Part shown: piece after piece, positions 46,125 to 55,829 of the stretch
How the letters are laid out: each line of letters starts with the position of its first letter
How positions within the stretch are numbered: the first letter of the stretch is position 1
Assembly: GCA_963714415.1 (NCBI GenBank)
Contig: CAVQOL010000001.1
Location: forward strand, 434,001-498,000
Reading direction: 5' to 3'
DNA from: JAGXRK01 sp963714415
GTDB lineage: Bacteria; Bacteroidota; Ignavibacteria; Ignavibacteriales; Ignavibacteriaceae
DNA length: 64,000 nucleotides
Position numbers and translations under genes: made by a program
The notes under the pieces: model-generated
Told to the model about the DNA's origin: nothing
Databases searched by the model: none
Seen by the model: only the letters and a program-made list of their open reading frames with translations

Positions 46125-48329
46125 TTATCGAATATCAATTTTAATCTTACGGGGAGATAATACATCTCCAATAGCAAAGGACGACTTAACTCCCCTTTCA
46201 ATCAATATATTGAGTAGCTTCTGTGATTTCTTTTTAGAAACTGATATCAGTAAACCACCCGATGTTTGAGCATCATTAAGCATTAACTTTTTGACTTCAG
46301 AAATATTCATATCATATTTGACATTTGGATTTGTATAATCCAAATTATCCTTCGTTCCTCCGGGGATGCAGCCTGCAACGGCTAACTCAAAAGTATTCTT
46401 CAGGAATTTTATTTTATCGAATTCAATAGACGCGCTTGTATTAGAAGCCTTCATCATCTCGAGCAAATGCCCGACTAATCCAAAACCGGTAACATCCGTG
46501 CATGCATTAACACCTACTTCCTGCATAACTTCTGCAGCAATTTTATTCAACCCGGACATTGTTTTAACTAATATCTTTTCACTTTTCTTATCCAGCATAC
46601 CTTGCTTCAGTGCTGTAGAAAATATTCCTGTCCCGATTGGTTTTGTTAAAATAAGAACATCACCAGGCTGCGATTTGCTATTTGTAATTACTTTATTGCT
46701 TTCGATTATGCCGGTTACTACTAAACCATATTTTGGTTCTGTGTCATCGACTGTGTGACCACCAATTATTGATATGCCTGCTTCTTTAACTTTTGAACTT
46801 GCACCCTCAAGAATTTTCTCCAAAACTTTAAGCGGTAAACGATTGCTGGGAAACCCAACTACATTTAAAGCAAACAATGGTTTTCCGCCCATTGCATAAA
46901 TATCACTTAACGAATTTGCTGCGGCTATTTCGCCAAATTGAAATGGATCATCAACTACCGGGGTAAAAAAATCCACAGTTTGAACAATGCTGAATTTATC
47001 ATCAAGTTTATAAACAGCTGCATCGTCAGAAGTACCAATCCCTACAATAATTTTATCATCCTTTGGAATGGGCACTTTCTTCAAAACTTCTTCAAGAAGC
47101 TGAGGACGAAGTTTGCAGGCACAGCCTAATCCATGAGTAAACTGTGTCAGTTTTATTTCCTCATCTTTAGATTTGCTAGAAACTTTTTGCTTCATGGGCT
47201 GTAATTTGTTAATAACTTTTACTATCTCTTCTACGGAGATATTAATTTCTTCTCTTGTTGTATATCTTCCGGTCGTTAAACGAATTGTTCCCATTGCATA
47301 ATCAACAGGAACTTTCATAGCATTTAGCGTTGGGGATATTTCAACTCTATCACTGTGACATGCGGCTCCTGCTGATGCTGCTAGGCTCTTCAATTCAGAT
47401 ATAATTGTGTTTGCCTCAATTCCCTTAAAGCTCACACTCAACGTGTTTGGAAGTCTTTTTTCCACATTACCATTTATTTGCAGATCAGGATAATTTTTTC
47501 TTAGCTTTTTTTCCAAAAGATTTCTTGTAACCGCCATATTTTTATTATATCTGGTTAAATTCTTTTCAACCAATTCACTTGCTTTTCCTAAACCCACAAT
47601 CTCTAATACATTTTCAGTGCCTGCCCGCCTGTTTAGTTCATGATCCGCCCCGTGAAGTAGTTTCTCAATCTTCACACCCGGGCGAACATATAAAACACCC
47701 ACTCCTTTGGGAGCATAGAATTTATGTCCGGCAAGCGAGAGTAAATCAACATTTAATTCATCAACTTTCACCGGGATTTTGCCAACCGACTGAGCACAAT
47801 CTGAATGCAATGTTATGCCTTTATGATGAGCAATCTTGGCTATTTCCTTAATTGGCTGAATTGTTCCGACTTCATTATTTGCATGCATTATCGTTATCAG
47901 AATAGTCTTAGTTGTGATTGCCGCCTTTACGTCTTTAATATCGACTAAGCCTGTATTATCTACAGGAAGATAAGTTACTTTAAATCCTTTCTCTTCAAGA
48001 TATCGGCATACTTCTGCTACTGCCGGATGTTCAATAGAAGAAGTGATTATATGATTTCCCTTTTCTCTGTTGGCAAAAGCAAATCCTTTAATTGCAAGGT
48101 TGTTCGATTCGGTCCCACCGCTTGTAAATATAATTTCATCTATTTCGCAACCGATCATCGATGCGACCTGCTTCCTTGCATTTTCAATTGCCGCTTTTGT
48201 TTTTATTCCATAGATGTGTGAACTGGAAGGATTTCCGAAGAATTCAAATAAATACGGTTTCATTGCTTCAGCAACAAGCGAATCGATCGGTGTTGTTGCA
48301 TTATAATCGAGATAAATTATTTTATTCAT
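46125..48329 (-). CDS. selD: Cysteine desulfurase (NifS-like)-selenophosphate synthetase (SelD) fusion
   Basis: 734 residues. Residues ~1-385 are a class V aminotransferase/cysteine desulfurase: YLDYNATTPIDSLV, GGTESNNLAIKGFA, SLAGHKFYAPKGVGV (PLP Lys) and SAGAACHSDRVEISP (active-site Cys). After a short linker, residues ~395-734 are SelD: THGLGCACKLRPQLL (catalytic Cys/Lys; Cys not Sec), TSDDAAVYKL, TVDFFTPVVDDP and IIGGHTVDDTEPKYGLVV. The desulfurase should deliver Se0 from cysteine/selenocysteine directly to SelD, which makes selenophosphate. It overlaps selB by 8 bases. Similar fusions are reported in some Deltaproteobacteria. Confidence 0.93.
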   Translation of the reverse strand: MNKIIYLDYNATTPIDSLVAEAMKPYLFEFFGNPSSSHIYGIKTKAAIENARKQVASMIGCEIDEIIFTSGGTESNNLAIKGFAFANREKGNHIITSSIEHPAVAEVCRYLEEKGFKVTYLPVDNTGLVDIKDVKAAITTKTILITIMHANNEVGTIQPIKEIAKIAHHKGITLHSDCAQSVGKIPVKVDELNVDLLSLAGHKFYAPKGVGVLYVRPGVKIEKLLHGADHELNRRAGTENVLEIVGLGKASELVEKNLTRYNKNMAVTRNLLEKKLRKNYPDLQINGNVEKRLPNTLSVSFKGIEANTIISELKSLAASAGAACHSDRVEISPTLNAMKVPVDYAMGTIRLTTGRYTTREEINISVEEIVKVINKLQPMKQKVSSKSKDEEIKLTQFTHGLGCACKLRPQLLEEVLKKVPIPKDDKIIVGIGTSDDAAVYKLDDKFSIVQTVDFFTPVVDDPFQFGEIAAANSLSDIYAMGGKPLFALNVVGFPSNRLPLKVLEKILEGASSKVKEAGISIIGGHTVDDTEPKYGLVVTGIIESNKVITNSKSQPGDVLILTKPIGTGIFSTALKQGMLDKKSEKILVKTMSGLNKIAAEVMQEVGVNACTDVTGFGLVGHLLEMMKASNTSASIEFDKIKFLKNTFELAVAGCIPGGTKDNLDYTNPNVKYDMNISEVKKLMLNDAQTSGGLLISVSKKKSQKLLNILIERGVKSSFAIGDVLSPRKIKIDIR

Positions 48330-50271
48330 TTTCTAATAAAATTTTCCTTCCCTTTTCTGTTATTTTTCTTATGTCGCCATCTCTGAAGGTAATTCCTTCA
48401 TCGTCAAAATAATTTAGCATGAACAGACAAATTTTTCTATTACCTTTTATCAAATCACGAAAACCAGCAACTGTAATTCCGTCGGGACGAGAGCTTAGGC
48501 ATTTCAATAACTTAATTTTGCAATCATTCATAATCGAAAAATGAACATAGCTTTTATCCGACCGATAAAGCTTGTTTTGTGAAGTAAGCAATTCTAAAAT
48601 CTGTTTAAGCTGTTTTTCATCAATTTTATTTCTTTCTGCTTCGGGTAATAAATCAGACATTAAGGGCACCTGCATATCTGACTTCTTAAAGTATTCCTCT
48701 ACAAAATTGATTTTCTTTTCCTCGTTTTCATCAAGCTGAACTGAATGATTGAATAGTGACCATGTGTTTTCAATCTTTTTTATTTTTTTTTCAGTTGTCA
48801 GTTCATCTATAATCGTTTTAATTATTTGTTCTGATATTGAAGCGTAATCTTTAGCAAAGATGCTAATTAATTCCTTCAACGGTTTTCCTGTTTCTACCAA
48901 TAAATTTTTTTTATGATAGTTCTCAAGATTTTTTAAAATACCGGCAACTATTTTCTCCCGGGCATCTTTAAGCATCAAAAAGGTGTTGTCTTTTGTTTCA
49001 ACCGCTACAATATCTTCAGGTAAAGTATGTGTTATGAACTCTTTCGGTTGTCTATTGCGCAAATCAAACTTTTCCGTAAGCTCTGGCAAACTAACCGGCG
49101 TTCTTCTTTTCCTGACCTCTGCATAGACAAATTCATGATGATTCCCCTCTGCAACTTTTTTTAACTGATGTATAAGTTTGTTGGTTCTTCTCCTGTGATG
49201 CAACGGATAAGGATCAATTACTTCTCCACCACCTAATGTTTGCTGTCCCGACGTACTCCTGATGATAAATTTGTCTCCTCTCAAAACAAAGCAAGGTTTA
49301 GATAAATGAATTTGTATTATACCTGAATCTTTGCCATCAATTTTGTCTTTATCTATTAAATGCATTCTTGCCTGATTCTTAAATGTTCCAGATAGAAATA
49401 TAACATCAGACCATACACCAATTTTTTTTACATCTTGAAGAAGATTTATCTTTGCATCAAGAAGGTTTGTTGGTTCGATTATTTTATCGGTCAGAACCAT
49501 TCCTCTTTTGAAATCATCTTTATTTAAACCAGTCAGGTTTAAAGAGACCCTATTGCCGCCGGATATTTGTTCGACTTCTTTGCCATGTCTCTCCATCCTT
49601 CGTATCCGCAGCTGTTTGTTGGTTGGAAGAAGATAAAGGTCATTGCTTTTTTTTACTGTTCCGCCAAGAACAGAACCTGTGACGACTGTTCCGAAACCAG
49701 ATACTGTAAAGATTCTATCAATATACATTCGAAAATTTTTTGATATGGATCTCTCTTCAACATTTTCAACCAATGCTGCTAAATGATTTTTAATTTCATC
49801 AACACCTATGCCTTTTATAGAAGAAACTCTGATAATTTTACAGCCACTTAAAAAACTATCTTTTAAAAAATCCTTTACTTCATTTTCTATCATTAAGATT
49901 GATTCTTCATCAACAAGATCAACCTTGGTAAGTGCAACAAAACCGGTTTTTATTCCTAAAGTTTGGGCTATCTGAAGATGTTCGATGGTTTGCGGCATAA
50001 TACCGCTGTCTGCTGCAATGACCAGCATAAGTATATCAATTCCATGTGCCCCGGCAACCATTGTATTAACAAATTCGTGATGACCGGGAACATCCACTAT
50101 ACCTACGCTCTTATCACCGGGCAATTCAAGGTGGGAGAATCCTAAATTTATTGTTATTCCCCTGAGCTTTTCTTCGGGATGAGTATCACAATCAATTCCA
50201 GTTATAACTTTTACTAATGCTGTTTTACCATGGTCAATATGCCCGGCTGTACCTAAAATTACGTTTTTCAT
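48322..50271 (-). CDS. selB: Selenocysteine-specific elongation factor SelB
   Basis: 649 residues. GTPase motifs: GTAGHIDHGKTALVKVITG (P-loop), RGITINLGF (switch 1), DVPGHHEF, TKVDLV. Domains II-III follow (ISGGNRVSLNLTGL, then RGDKFIIRS). The C-terminal ~280 residues contain winged-helix repeats, ending VAGFRDLIKGNRKICLFMLNYFDDEG, which bind the SECIS hairpin. It carries Sec-tRNA to the ribosome at UGA. It overlaps selA (4 bases) and selD (8 bases). Confidence 0.95.
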   Translation of the reverse strand: MKNVILGTAGHIDHGKTALVKVITGIDCDTHPEEKLRGITINLGFSHLELPGDKSVGIVDVPGHHEFVNTMVAGAHGIDILMLVIAADSGIMPQTIEHLQIAQTLGIKTGFVALTKVDLVDEESILMIENEVKDFLKDSFLSGCKIIRVSSIKGIGVDEIKNHLAALVENVEERSISKNFRMYIDRIFTVSGFGTVVTGSVLGGTVKKSNDLYLLPTNKQLRIRRMERHGKEVEQISGGNRVSLNLTGLNKDDFKRGMVLTDKIIEPTNLLDAKINLLQDVKKIGVWSDVIFLSGTFKNQARMHLIDKDKIDGKDSGIIQIHLSKPCFVLRGDKFIIRSTSGQQTLGGGEVIDPYPLHHRRRTNKLIHQLKKVAEGNHHEFVYAEVRKRRTPVSLPELTEKFDLRNRQPKEFITHTLPEDIVAVETKDNTFLMLKDAREKIVAGILKNLENYHKKNLLVETGKPLKELISIFAKDYASISEQIIKTIIDELTTEKKIKKIENTWSLFNHSVQLDENEEKKINFVEEYFKKSDMQVPLMSDLLPEAERNKIDEKQLKQILELLTSQNKLYRSDKSYVHFSIMNDCKIKLLKCLSSRPDGITVAGFRDLIKGNRKICLFMLNYFDDEGITFRDGDIRKITEKGRKILLENE

Positions 50272-51648
50272 ATCACACTACTTACCATTTTAGCAACCAG
50301 TGGAATCTCATCATCGAAGAGAGTGAACACATCAAAATGAATTTCACCTTTTCTTAAAATGCTTAAGACCGGTGTTTGAGCACCAAGCAGTTTCATATAA
50401 ATATTTTTAGCGAGGTTTTTATTATTATCTTTTGATTGCAATACAACCGAATAACTTTCTAACTTAATTTGTGGCATAGCGCCGCCGCCGCAAAAGGCTT
50501 CACTTTTTCTAACCTCAGCTTTTATTTGAAACTTTTCAAACTCATCTTTTAATTTTTGCGCTAACAGTCTCAATTCATCTTCGCTTCTACTCAACAGTTT
50601 AAATATCGGAAGGTTAATGCTTTCTTCTTTCTTAATATAGGATCTTAAAACTGCGGATAGCAGGGCGATGGTTATTTTATCTACCCGATATGTTCTCATA
50701 AGAGGATTTTTTGAAATTTTTTCGATCAATTTATTTTTACCCGCAATAATTCCTGCCTGGGGACCACCGAGCAACTTGTCACAACTAAAAGTCACTAAAT
50801 CAACACCTGCGTTAATACTGTTTTTCACTACCGGTTCCTGCTCTAGTGCCGCTTTTTCAGGATTGAATAAAAAACCCGAGCCGATATCGTACATTAGAAT
50901 TAATTTATACTTTTTTGTTAGAGCTGCTAATTCTTTTAGACCTAACTTCTTCCGTGAATCCTTCAATAGCATAATTTGATTTATGTGCTTTAAGAATTAA
51001 AGCGGTATTTTTCGTTATTGCTTTTGTATAATCAGAGATTCGTGTTCTGTTCGTTGTTCCCACTTCTTTCATCTTTGTTCCGCTTGCCTCGATAATTTCG
51101 GGTAACCGGAACGACCCGCCGATTTCAACGAGTTCTCCGCGGGATATGACAGCTTCTTTCCCCTCGCTGAAAGTTCTAAGTGCAAGTGAAACCGCAGCCG
51201 CATTATTATTAACAATCACAGCGTTTTCTGCACCTGTAAGAAATTTTAATAACTCGATTACATGATCGGTCCGCTTTCCTCTCTTCCCTGAAGTTAAATC
51301 AAATTCTAAATTTGAATAGCCTTCAATTGCCGGTTGAATTTCTTTAAATATTTTTTTGCCAAGCGGTGCTCTTCCTATATTTGTATGAAGCAATATGCCG
51401 GAAGTATTTATCACCTTCTTTAAAGAAACATCGCTAATTCCGGAAATGAACTTTATAATGTCTTCAACTATTTCATTTATTCCGGGAACCTCTTTTCCTT
51501 TCTTACTTTGAAAGCGAATGCCGTTTAATACTGACCGGATACAGTACTTAATAAATTCTGACGTGTAAGTATCCTTTAGTATCTTTATTTGCGAATGTTC
51601 CAGAAGCAAATCGACACCTGGAATTTTCTGTAGTTTTTTGGGGGGCAT
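50268..51648 (-). CDS. selA: L-seryl-tRNA(Sec) selenium transferase SelA (one frameshift)
   Basis: The start is ATG 51648 (MPPKKLQKIPGVDLLLE). An upstream extension would run into the tRNA-Sec gene. The frame runs through INTSGILLHTNIGRAPLG, LTGAENAVIVNNNAAAVSLAL and ELVEIGGSFRLPEII to GFTEEV near 50940. One inserted base separates it from GLKELAALTKKYKL, then FSCDKLLGGPQAGIIAG with the PLP Lys (SelA motif). Corrected length about 459 residues, normal for SelA. It converts Ser-tRNA(Sec) to Sec-tRNA(Sec) using selenophosphate. It lies 23 bases downstream of tRNA-Sec. Confidence 0.93.
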
Positions 51649-51671
51649 AGTTATGTACCAGAAATTATTTG

Positions 51672-51763
51672 CAGAGAGGGCAGGAATCGAACCTGCCACC
51701 GGTGGTTTTATCCGCCGGCTACTGGTTTTGAAGACCAGCCGGAACACCAGTCCCAACCCCTCT
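51672..51763 (-). tRNA. selC: tRNA-Sec (anticodon TCA)
   Basis: 92 bases on the minus strand. Acceptor AGAGGGG pairs with CCTCTCT (one G-T), followed by a G discriminator. The D-arm is 6 bp with a 4-base loop (TGGGAC TGGT GTTCCG). The anticodon arm GCTGGT CTTCAAA ACCAGT gives UCA, which reads UGA. There is a long variable arm (CCGGCGG/CCACCGG) and a T-arm GGCAGG TTCGATT CCTGCC. Acceptor plus T helix total about 13 bp, as in tRNA-Sec. Its first two bases overlap the stop codon (TAG) of the upstream ORF. Confidence 0.93.
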
Positions 51764-52166
51764 AATCAGAACGGGGACCTTCACCAAAAAAATTTTGATA
51801 TTTTTCCGAATCTTCACCGTACGCTTCTAGTTCGCTATCCTTCAATTTATATGTACAATGCTCACCGGCAATTCCTGAAAATAAAACTTCATATACTCTC
51901 TTGCTATCATCTACCATAAGTACCTTAACAAGGTTCTCGTTAATTTCCAGGGCAGCAAGATTTGAATGACAAATCGGACATAAAAATTGATTTAATTCGC
52001 CTTCTTTTACTTTGAATGCAGGATGAGTTATTGTTTTGTAATTACCTAATTCCGGATCAAGAAAAAGCATTCCCCTTAATCCCTGTTTTGTTTTTACAGA
52101 GAAGGCGATTTTATCTTGTACGTTGAGTATTCCTTTGCAATACGGGCAATGAAAATCCTTTGCCAT
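51762..52166 (-). CDS. Zinc-ribbon protein at the head of the sel operon, function unknown
   Basis: 134 residues, start ATG 52166. HCPYCKGILN (residues ~6-15) and FLCPICHSNLAALEINEN (~62-80) give two CxxC pairs, i.e. one split zinc ribbon. Between them is a beta-rich segment (RGMLFLDPELGNYKTITHP), and the tail is acidic (ELEAYGEDSEKYQNFF). Its stop TAG overlaps the 5' end of tRNA-Sec, so the mRNA and the tRNA precursor must be one transcript. I do not recognise a family. The position suggests, but does not prove, a role in Sec metabolism. Confidence 0.75.
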   Translation of the reverse strand: MAKDFHCPYCKGILNVQDKIAFSVKTKQGLRGMLFLDPELGNYKTITHPAFKVKEGELNQFLCPICHSNLAALEINENLVKVLMVDDSKRVYEVLFSGIAGEHCTYKLKDSELEAYGEDSEKYQNFFGEGPRSD

Positions 52167-52274
52167 AATAGCTCTCTATGTTTTTCGTATAACTTCTTTT
52201 TAAACATAATTAACAAATTTTTGGAAGGCAAATCAATAATGTTTTACGAGCAGCAAAAAATAATTTTTAATAAT

Positions 52275-52289
52275 CCCTGATTTTCAGGG
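52275..52289. terminator. Small hairpin in the 52167-52404 gap
   Basis: CCCTGA (52275-52280), TTT, TCAGGG (52284-52289). Its T-run is poor, so terminator activity is uncertain. The rest of this gap resembles the dispersed intergenic repeat at 7.5 kb in short stretches (GAGATTTGCTT) but holds no gene. Confidence 0.35.
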
Positions 52290-52404
52290 GCGTCCGGCTG
52301 TCTGATGGATTCCTTCGAGATTTGCTTAATACAGCTATGTCTTCAGGCCTGTCCGCCTTCGCTAAACTTTCTTAAGTACCTGTTATTCTTTGTATAAATA
52401 TTAC

Positions 52405-53820
52405 TCATTCATTACGAATTCGCTTAATCATTTTTATTGCATTCCGGTTACCCGGTTCAAGTTCAAGCATCTTTTCAAAATTAAAAATTGCCTGTTCTTT
52501 TTTATTATTTTTATAATAAGCATATGCCAGTCTTTCATAGGAAGTTGGAGAATTTGGGAAAAATTCAATTTTCTTTTTTAAAATTGCATATAAAATTTGT
52601 TCATCTTTCTCAGAACTAAAATTATATGCCAATACATCAATAAAGAATTCATTGATAAGATTATGCTTATTTGCTATTTGGAAAACCGAATCCAATGTTT
52701 TTTCTGCATCGTCCATTTTTTTTTCTTGAAAAAGTGTTTCTGCGCGATCCATATGAATCTGCATTTTTTCAACAGCCAATTTTAGTTTTGCGTCCCTTGT
52801 CTTTACAAATTCTGCTCCTGCTATTTTAGCTAACATGATTGCGGTATCTAATGCGGCTTCCGACGGAACAATTATGTCCGGAACAACGCCTATTCCTTCC
52901 CAATTTTCTCCAGTTATTGGATTGACTGCACGAGCAGTTGAGATGTATATCTCAAATTGATCATCTATTTTATATAGATCAACGGAGTGAGCACCTCCTT
53001 TTGTTGAATCACCTATAATAATTGCTCTTTTCCTCACTTTCATATCATAAGCAAATGATTCAGAAGCAGAAAAGGTTCTTTTACTCGTTAATAAAAAAAG
53101 GGGGACATCGGTAAGCGGTTCCATTCCTATTTCTTTAGAAGTCCAAAACTCTTCAAGGAAATCATCTTTACGATAATAACAACTAGTCAATTGAGTTGGA
53201 TATGGTAAAAAGTAACTGCTTAGGTAATCTCCCGAACCACCTCCATTTTCTCTTAAATCAATTATGATGGCGCTTGCATTTAATAATAATTTCATTGCGG
53301 CATCAGCTAACTGCTTAATATCATTAAAATAATAAAATCTTCTTATATCCAGGTAACCGATATTGCCGTCTATCCATTCCAGCTTTGAAAATCCTTTATT
53401 CTCTTTAATGCCCAGGAGGTGATAACGTACGGGATGATGAAGTGACCCCTCAGGTTTTTCTCCAACATCGCTCGATTCTATCACCCGAAAGTTTATATGT
53501 TTATCTTTTGTAATGTCTATGAGATCCGCCGTGATTTTTTCGGCAAATTCCTTCGAATTTATATAAGAATTATAATCCCCACGCTCATATCTTTTTTCAA
53601 ATTCTTCTGCATATATTTTTGCCTCTTCGGGTAAGACATATGTTGTTACCAGAAGGCTGTCTATCTTTTGAAGTACTCTGGTTTTGTAAACTGCGTTGCT
53701 TAAATTATTATCTTGTTGCGCTATTACTAAAGAGTTAAAGATGCAAAAAGAATAAAGCACTACAGTTAATAAAATATTAGATGAATTAAATGTTCTATTT
53801 AATCGGAGTTTTTCTTTCAT
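52405..53820 (-). CDS. Secreted S41 peptidase with TPR-like tail
   Basis: 471 residues from ATG 53820, preferred over 53859 because AAGGAG lies 8 bases upstream. Signal peptide NILLTVVLYSFCIFNSLVIAQ. S41 domain (~30-315) with LEWIDGNIGYLDIRRFYYF, IIIDLRENGGGSGDYL and LTSKRTFSASESFAYDMK (presumed nucleophile Ser). Then TPR-like repeats (~370-471) ending YYKNNKKEQAIFNFEKMLEL. Same architecture type as the membrane S41 protein at 26722-28869. Periplasmic or secreted; substrate unknown. Confidence 0.86.
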   Translation of the reverse strand: MKEKLRLNRTFNSSNILLTVVLYSFCIFNSLVIAQQDNNLSNAVYKTRVLQKIDSLLVTTYVLPEEAKIYAEEFEKRYERGDYNSYINSKEFAEKITADLIDITKDKHINFRVIESSDVGEKPEGSLHHPVRYHLLGIKENKGFSKLEWIDGNIGYLDIRRFYYFNDIKQLADAAMKLLLNASAIIIDLRENGGGSGDYLSSYFLPYPTQLTSCYYRKDDFLEEFWTSKEIGMEPLTDVPLFLLTSKRTFSASESFAYDMKVRKRAIIIGDSTKGGAHSVDLYKIDDQFEIYISTARAVNPITGENWEGIGVVPDIIVPSEAALDTAIMLAKIAGAEFVKTRDAKLKLAVEKMQIHMDRAETLFQEKKMDDAEKTLDSVFQIANKHNLINEFFIDVLAYNFSSEKDEQILYAILKKKIEFFPNSPTSYERLAYAYYKNNKKEQAIFNFEKMLELEPGNRNAIKMIKRIRNE

Positions 53821-53871
53821 TATTGCATCTCCTTTTTTGCTATGCCAATATTTACGCAAATAACAAATACG

Positions 53872-53925
53872 AACCTGCCGGCGGATAGGAACGGCAGGAA
53901 CGGCCGCTTTATTGGCGGGTTATAT
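53872..53925 (-). repeat. attC-like palindrome 5
   Basis: On the minus strand ATATAACCCGCC begins at the methyltransferase stop codon and the element closes with GGCAGGTT. The outer arms AACCTGCC/GGCGGGTT pair with one wobble; CCTGCC and GGCAGG pair inside. It marks the downstream end of a probable one-gene cassette. Confidence 0.45.
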
Positions 53926-54761
53926 AGCTTTTTTAAAAACTACTGCCATTTCTTCACTATGTGAATCATACGGTGAACCACTTACATCTGAATATAGATT
54001 TTGAACTATAAATTTTCTCTTTTCTAATTCTTCTTTAAGTGATTCAGAACTAAAATATTGCAACCAATTATAAACAATACGATTCCTATCTTCCTCAACT
54101 ATTGTGTATTTATCAAGTACGACTTTCTGTTCTTCATATTTGAATGTGTTCTGAAATCCATAGTACTTTTTAGGAGACCAAAAGCTATTGAGCAAATTAA
54201 CTTCATAGGTTGATTTTTCTTCTCTCGCTTTGTAGGCTTCCAGTGTATAAACATCTAATAAAATTGACCCATTTGGTTTTAGGAGCTTATAAAATTTTTG
54301 AAGCAGCTTTTCTCTTTGCTCTGGACTCAAGGCACAATAGTCACACATAATCATCGTTATTAAATCAAATCGTTTCTCCGTGTCATATAAAAGATAATTC
54401 TGATTAACATAGTCAATATTTAATTCTTTTTCCTGTGCTACTTTTTTTGCATAATCAATTGACCTCTTTGAAAAATCTATCCCAGTAACATTTGCTCCTT
54501 TTTCTGCAAATCGTGTTGTGTATAAACCAGGTCCACATCCGAAGTCGCATATACTTGATGTGTTGTCTATACCAAAGTTAGAAACAATCCAATTAACCGA
54601 CTGCTCAATAAATTTTTTATTACGAGATGAAGCGTTAATATTTTCGTCAAGATGAAATTCAAGCATTTTTTTCGAGGTGTGTTCATCAGTCCATAATTCT
54701 TCAGCAGTGTAATACTGGAAAGGGTGTGGTTTGTGTTAATATCTTCTAATTTCTCAAACAA
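53920..54761 (-). CDS. Class I SAM-dependent methyltransferase (cassette gene, two apparent insertions)
   Basis: The N-terminus starts at TTG 54761 behind AGGAGAAAAAAGA: MFEKLEDINTNHT. After two inserted bases near 54.73 kb it reads FQYYTAEELWTDEHTSKKML, continuing intact from ML at 54666. SAM motif I is SSICDFGCGPGLYTTRFA (~residue 70), motif II VTGIDFSKRSIDYAK, and LKPNGSILLDVYTLEAY is the post-motif strand. Corrected length about 279 residues. The YTAEELWTDEHTSKKML start is typical of a methyltransferase family seen sporadically across bacteria; the substrate is unknown. Confidence 0.78.
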
Positions 54762-54784
54762 TCTTTTTTCTCCTATATTTTGCC

Positions 54785-54956
54785 ATATAACGACGTGTGC
54801 CTAAGCGAAGTCAAGCGACATGCACAGTTTTTAATGTTTAGTTTTGTTTAATTGACAATTTATTTAACTCGCTAAAAACAATCCGTAACTGCACAAACCG
54901 AACTATCAAATCAAGACCTGCAAATGGAAAACGTCTTGTTGAGTTGCAGGTTATAT
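54785..54956 (-). repeat. attC-like palindrome 6 (long, VCR-like ends)
   Basis: ATATAAC (54785-54791) and GTTATAT (54950-54956) are exact inverted ends. GACGT and ACGTC, and GTGC/GCAC with TGC/GCA, pair inside. Length 172 bases with an unpaired middle. It lies just upstream of the methyltransferase start, where the attC of a preceding cassette would be. Confidence 0.45.
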
Positions 54957-54959
54957 TGC

Positions 54960-55829
54960 GATACTTAATAAAATAATTCTTTGCAATAAGTTGAATATTC
55001 ATATGGCTTAGATTACATTGGAAGTTTATCAGGAATTCTCCAGTATCTAAATTACTTTGCATTGAATTTCTTAATTAAATCGTACTTACTTTGGAAATCC
55101 AATTGCTTGAAGCAGATTCAATTTGTTCTCAAGATTATATTTTTATTAAACTCAATTTTATTACGTTGTATCATCTGAGAATTTTCAGTTGCTTGAAGAA
55201 AACCCACTTTGATCTCCAATATTTAATTGATTGTTCGATAAACTATCTACTGCATATTTATAAATCTTCTTTTGCAATTCACACAAAGTATCCTTGTTGA
55301 TTCTTTAGATAATAATTCAGATGCAAAACCGAATATCTGTGAAATATTGTATTCATTCTTCTGGTGATAATTCGGAAGACAAACCGCTTGTCAAATCTTC
55401 AAGAAAAGTAATAAGGTTTAGAAGCATTTATCCAACTTGAACTCATTCTGACTAAATTCAAATTTTCCATTGGAACATAACACAGCTTGATCCTATAAAA
55501 TTAAAGTTAATATTTCATCTTATAACCTGATACCAGCGATAAGTAAAGCAACATTTCCTTTAGAAAAGTCCTTCTTTACTTCGATTGCCATACTTTTTGT
55601 CATACCAGTCAGAAATAGTTTTTGACAGACTCACACTATCATATTTATTATCAGACTGATAAAAAGTAAAAACCACCTAACGTTATTTGTACTTTATATT
55701 TTACTGCATATCTATGAATTGCATTTAGGGGTCGAGCATAAATTAGGAATTATTCTTAATCCATTTGCTCTCTATCAATTTCCGAAATACGATTTATCGA
55801 ACTCAGAATCTGTTATCATACTTTTGTGC
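54960..55829 (-). other. Region with a possible decayed or heavily frameshifted minus-strand ORF
   Basis: No intact gene is supported. Minus-strand fragments in changing frames look protein-like (for example FYQSDNKYDSVSLSKTISDW, YDKKYGNRSKEGLF, AVDSLSNNQLNIGDQSGF, TGEFLINFQCNLSHMN) over ~55700-54900. This suggests one lost gene or one scrambled by sequence errors. I could not recognise the family. Short plus-strand ORFs here (55091-55300) are judged spurious. Confidence 0.3.

Noticed and set aside
51638..51919. Plus-strand ORF across tRNA-Sec
   Set aside because: Antisense to tRNA-Sec and the zinc-ribbon gene; composition shadows those genes.
54838..55300. Short ORFs at 54838-55062 (minus) and 55091-55300 (plus)
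   Set aside because: Low-complexity AT-driven frames without ribosome sites; at most part of a decayed gene on the minus strand.
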